Shown here piece after piece: positions 61,411 through 64,000 of a DNA stretch of 64,000 bases; positions within the stretch are counted from its first letter, which is position 1; the number at the start of each line of letters is the position of its first letter. Under the pieces are notes generated by a model. The model did not search any database and was not told where the DNA came from. It worked only from the letters and a program-made list of their open reading frames with translations. Position numbers and translations under genes: made by a program. The DNA is from DATJPD01 sp035506575 (GTDB lineage: Bacteria > Pseudomonadota > Alphaproteobacteria > CACIAM-22H2): positions 1 to 64,000 of the forward strand of contig DATJPD010000042.1 of the NCBI GenBank assembly GCA_035506575.1. The letters are read 5' to 3'.

Positions 61411-62106
61411 TTGTTCGACTTCACGCCCGACGAGATGACCGCGATCCGGCTCAGCCTGCGCGTGGCGACGTGGGCCATGCTGGCGAGCCTGCCGTTCGGG
61501 ATCGCGGCGGCGATGCTGCTGGCGCGCGGCCGCTTCTGGGGCAAGACCCTGTTCAACGGCGTGGTGCATCTGCCGCTCGTGCTGCCGCCGGTCGTGACCG
61601 GCTACGTCCTCCTCCTGCTGTTCGGTCGTCACGGCCCGCTCGGCGCGTTCCTCGCCGACCGGTTCGGCATCGTGTTCGCGTTCCGCTGGACCGGAGCGGC
61701 ACTGGCCTGCGCGGTCATGGGCTTCCCCCTGATGGTGCGCGCGATCTGGCTGTCGCTCGAGGCCGTGGACCGCCGTCTCGAGGCCGCCGCACAAACCCTG
61801 GGCGCACACCCGGCCTGGGTGTTCGCAACCGTGACTTTGCCGCTGGCGCTGCCGGGCATCCTCGCCGGCATGGTGCTTTCGTTCGCCCGCGCGCTCGGCG
61901 AGTTCGGCGCCACGATCACCTTCGTCTCCAACATCCCGGGCGAGACCGAGACGTTGCCGACGGCGATCTACACCTTGACCCAGGTGCCGGGCGGCGATGC
62001 GGGTGCGTTGCGCCTCACGGCGGTGTCGGTCGTGGTGTCTCTCGCAGCACTCCTCTTGTCCGACGTCCTGTCGCGCCGCGTTGCCGCGCGCCTCGCCAGC
62101 GCATGA
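61411..62106 (+). CDS. modB: Molybdate ABC transporter permease ModB
   Basis: A 231-aa permease with five to six helices. HLPLVLPPVVTGYVLLLLFG and SLEAVDRRLEAAAQTLGAHP (the coupling loop), followed by FARALGEFGATITFVSNIPG, are diagnostic of ModB. TTG 61411 fits AGGGGA upstream and the family length; ATG 61435 would shorten the first segment. It overlaps modC by 4 bp. No modA lies in the window. Confidence 0.93.
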   Translation: MFDFTPDEMTAIRLSLRVATWAMLASLPFGIAAAMLLARGRFWGKTLFNGVVHLPLVLPPVVTGYVLLLLFGRHGPLGAFLADRFGIVFAFRWTGAALACAVMGFPLMVRAIWLSLEAVDRRLEAAAQTLGAHPAWVFATVTLPLALPGILAGMVLSFARALGEFGATITFVSNIPGETETLPTAIYTLTQVPGGDAGALRLTAVSVVVSLAALLLSDVLSRRVAARLASA

Positions 62107-63215
62107 CGCTCGAGGTCGACGTCGCCCATCGCCTGGGCCATTTCACCCTTGCGGCGAAATTCACGGCCGAGAGCGGTCTCACCGCGCTGTTCGGCCGCTC
62201 GGGTGCCGGCAAGACCTCGCTGATCAACGTGATCGCCGGCCTGTTGCGGCCCGAGCGCGGCCGCGTGGCGGTCGAAGGCCAGGTGCTGCTCGACACCACG
62301 GCGGGCGTATCGGTGCCGCCGCACCGCCGTCGCATCGGCTACGTGTTCCAGGAGGCGCGCCTCTTTCCGCATCTGACGGTGCGGCAGAACCTCCTCTACG
62401 GGCGCTGGTTCACCCCCCAGGCCGCCCGCCGCGAGAAGCTCGATCACGTCGTGGATCTGCTCGGCCTCGCGCATCTGGTCGAGCGCCGGCCGGCCGGATT
62501 GTCGGGCGGCGAAAAGCAACGCGTGGCTCTCGGCCGCGCCCTCCTCACGAGCCCGCGCCTCTTGCTGATGGACGAGCCGCTGGCCTCGTTGGATTCCGCG
62601 CGTAAAGACGAGATTCTTCCCTACATCGAGCGGCTGCGCGACGAGGTCCGGATTCCCATCATCTACGTGAGCCATGCGGTGCCCGAGGTGGCGCGGCTCG
62701 CGACCACCGTCGTGCTGCTCTCGGACGGCAAGGTCGAGGCCGTCGGCCCGGTCGCCGCGGTCATGAGCCGGCTCGACCTCTTCCCGCTCACCGGCCGCTA
62801 CGAGGCGGGCGCCGTACTCGAGGGCACGGTCGCCGCGCACGACGACGCGGTGCAGCTCACCACGCTTGCCGCCGCAGTCGGCCCGTTGCGCGTCCCGCGC
62901 CTGGCGCTCCCCGTGGGCTCGCCCGTGCGGGTCCGCATCCGGGCGCGCGACGTCATGATCGCGGTGCAGCGCCCGGAGGGACTGAGTGCCCTCAACCTGC
63001 TCGAGGGCCGCGTCGCCGAGATCGCGGCGGGCAGCGGCCCGATCGTCGAACTGCGACTCGACTGCAGCGGTGAGACCTTGCTCGCGCGCATCACGCGCCA
63101 GTCGGTCGAGCGGCTGGCGCTCGCACCGGGCAAGCCCGTCTATGCCGTGATCAAGTCGATCGCCTTCGACCGCCACAGCCTCGGCGTGGCGGGCTCGCCG
63201 CACGGCGAGGAGTAG
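62103..63215 (+). CDS. modC: Molybdate ABC transporter ATPase ModC
   Basis: A 370-aa ATPase. Walker A is GRSGAGKTSL, VPPHRRRIGYVFQEARLFPH is the ModC-typical Q-loop region, the signature is LSGGEKQRVALGRAL, and Walker B is LLLMDEPLASLD. A C-terminal TOBE domain (about 295-360, starting LSALNLLEGRV) binds molybdate in relatives and couples uptake to cell content. Confidence 0.95.
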   Translation: MTLEVDVAHRLGHFTLAAKFTAESGLTALFGRSGAGKTSLINVIAGLLRPERGRVAVEGQVLLDTTAGVSVPPHRRRIGYVFQEARLFPHLTVRQNLLYGRWFTPQAARREKLDHVVDLLGLAHLVERRPAGLSGGEKQRVALGRALLTSPRLLLMDEPLASLDSARKDEILPYIERLRDEVRIPIIYVSHAVPEVARLATTVVLLSDGKVEAVGPVAAVMSRLDLFPLTGRYEAGAVLEGTVAAHDDAVQLTTLAAAVGPLRVPRLALPVGSPVRVRIRARDVMIAVQRPEGLSALNLLEGRVAEIAAGSGPIVELRLDCSGETLLARITRQSVERLALAPGKPVYAVIKSIAFDRHSLGVAGSPHGEE

Positions 63216-63261
63216 ACGCCGCTCCTCGCCCCCGCGGGCTGGTCGCACCGTAACACGCTCG

Positions 63262-63999
63262 TCAGCCCCACGGGCCGCGTCGACGCCCCCACGGGCTCGC
63301 GCGGGTCCACGCGGCCTCGCGCGCCGGCGGCAGGCGTCGCGGGCGGAACAGCCACATGAGCGCCATGCCGGTCGCAAAGCCGCCGACATGCGCGTACCAC
63401 GCCACCCCGCCTTCCTCCTGGGTCGAGATGAGGATGCTGAACACCTGGATGGCGATCCACCACAGGAGCAGCATCTTCGCCGACAGCGTGATCGGCGTGA
63501 TGAGGCCCCAGATCAAGAGGACGAGGATGCGGGCGCGCGGGTACAGCACGAGATAGCCGCCGAGCACGCCCGAGATGGCGCCCGACGCGCCGATCATCGG
63601 TACGGTTGCCGTGGGCTCGACGAATGCCTGGGTGAGTGCGGCGGCAACGCCGCAGACGAGATAGAAGATGACGTAGCGGGCCAAGCCCAGCGCGTCTTCC
63701 ATCGCCTGGCCGAAGACCCACAGATAGAGCATGTTGCCGATGATGTGCAGCCAGCCGCCGTGCAGGAACATCGAGGTGAGGATAGTGGCCCACGGGGCCA
63801 CGTGCGGAATCGCCGCACTCAGCCGCTCGGTGCCGAACAGCACCGCCGGGATCATCCCGTAGCCGAATGCGAACAGCCGCGCGCCGCGGCCGGTGAGCGT
63901 GAGTTGAAAGAGAAAGACGACGGCGCACACCGCGACGATGCCGATCGTGCCCACCGGGCGGGTGCGGATCAGATTGTCGTCGCGAAGCGGGATCAGCAT
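63262..63999 (-). CDS. Rhomboid-family intramembrane serine protease
   Basis: A 245-aa membrane protein with six or so helices. The catalytic Ser139 is in MIGASGAISG and His204 in WYAHVGGFATG. The membrane-embedded FLHGGWLHIIGNMLYLWVFG in the second segment is the conserved HxxxN motif. The start at 63999 is one base from the window edge, so an upstream start cannot be excluded. It is convergent with modC. Confidence 0.92.
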   Translation of the reverse strand: MLIPLRDDNLIRTRPVGTIGIVAVCAVVFLFQLTLTGRGARLFAFGYGMIPAVLFGTERLSAAIPHVAPWATILTSMFLHGGWLHIIGNMLYLWVFGQAMEDALGLARYVIFYLVCGVAAALTQAFVEPTATVPMIGASGAISGVLGGYLVLYPRARILVLLIWGLITPITLSAKMLLLWWIAIQVFSILISTQEEGGVAWYAHVGGFATGMALMWLFRPRRLPPAREAAWTRASPWGRRRGPWG

Positions 64000-64000
64000 C

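Overview
The window looks like chromosomal DNA of a GC-rich, motile, metabolically versatile alphaproteobacterium. The signs are very high GC with dense, often 1-4 bp overlapping genes, FixL/FixJ-type oxygen signalling, an FNR/FixK box, PhnF-type GntR regulators, a full C-P lyase cluster and several orphan TctC/Bug binding proteins. A soil or water member of the Rhodospirillales/Rhizobiales side (for example Reyranella-like) would fit, but that is an impression, not a demonstration. I saw no rRNA, tRNA, CRISPR array, insertion sequence or phage gene.

Region 1 (1-7574) is signalling. Two multi-PAS sensor kinases lie in tandem on the minus strand; the second carries two FixL-type PAS domains and an apparent frameshift. 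A CheY-like regulator diverges from them across an AT-rich region with a perfect FNR/FixK box. An unfamiliar protein with a degenerate EAL-like end follows. Region 2 (7637-13105) is catabolic: a ketopantoate-reductase-like enzyme, two tandem TctC proteins, a lipoprotein methyltransferase, a class II aldolase and an aldo/keto reductase. Region 3 (13106-15936) is a chemosensory unit of two secreted Cache proteins and a chemoreceptor. Region 4 (15933-23764) has a DUF4126 protein, a TAXI binding protein, a DUF3237 protein, bifunctional PutA, a LigI-like hydrolase and an MgtC/DUF4010 membrane protein. Region 5 (23854-26605) is a FixL-FixJ pair plus a single-domain response regulator.

Region 6 (26637-39068) mixes an esterase, an amidase, an orphan PhnD-like protein beside a Pit phosphate permease and its PhoU-like partner, an SMP-30 protein, a D-aminoacylase, two TctC proteins, an alcohol dehydrogenase, a LigB-type dioxygenase and a DUF1045 2H phosphoesterase.

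Region 7 (39070-54250) is a phosphorus island. A PstS-like protein and a chemoreceptor form one pair. The operon phnGHIJKLM, a PhnZ-like HD gene and phnN run leftward. phnF, a second phnF-like gene and phnDCE run rightward, and a second phnM converges on them. Pho boxes, a PhnF-type operator and hairpins over ribosome-binding sites fall in the spacers. In this island uptake (PhnDCE), radical C-P cleavage (PhnGHIJ with ATPases PhnK and PhnL), triphosphate processing (PhnM) and return of the ribosyl phosphate to metabolism (PhnN) are all present, but no PhnP is seen.

Region 8 (54454-63999) holds a Rieske oxygenase, an LVIVD-repeat protein, a TctC protein, an ABC system whose binding component resembles 4,5-dihydroxyphthalate decarboxylase, a cupin, ModBC without ModA, and a rhomboid protease.

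The most unusual signal is a 64-bp imperfect palindrome that fills spacers inside operons exactly up to the start codon. There are two full copies (before phnH and phnE) and one apex-deleted copy (before fixJ). It supplies the Shine-Dalgarno sequence of the following gene inside a hairpin.
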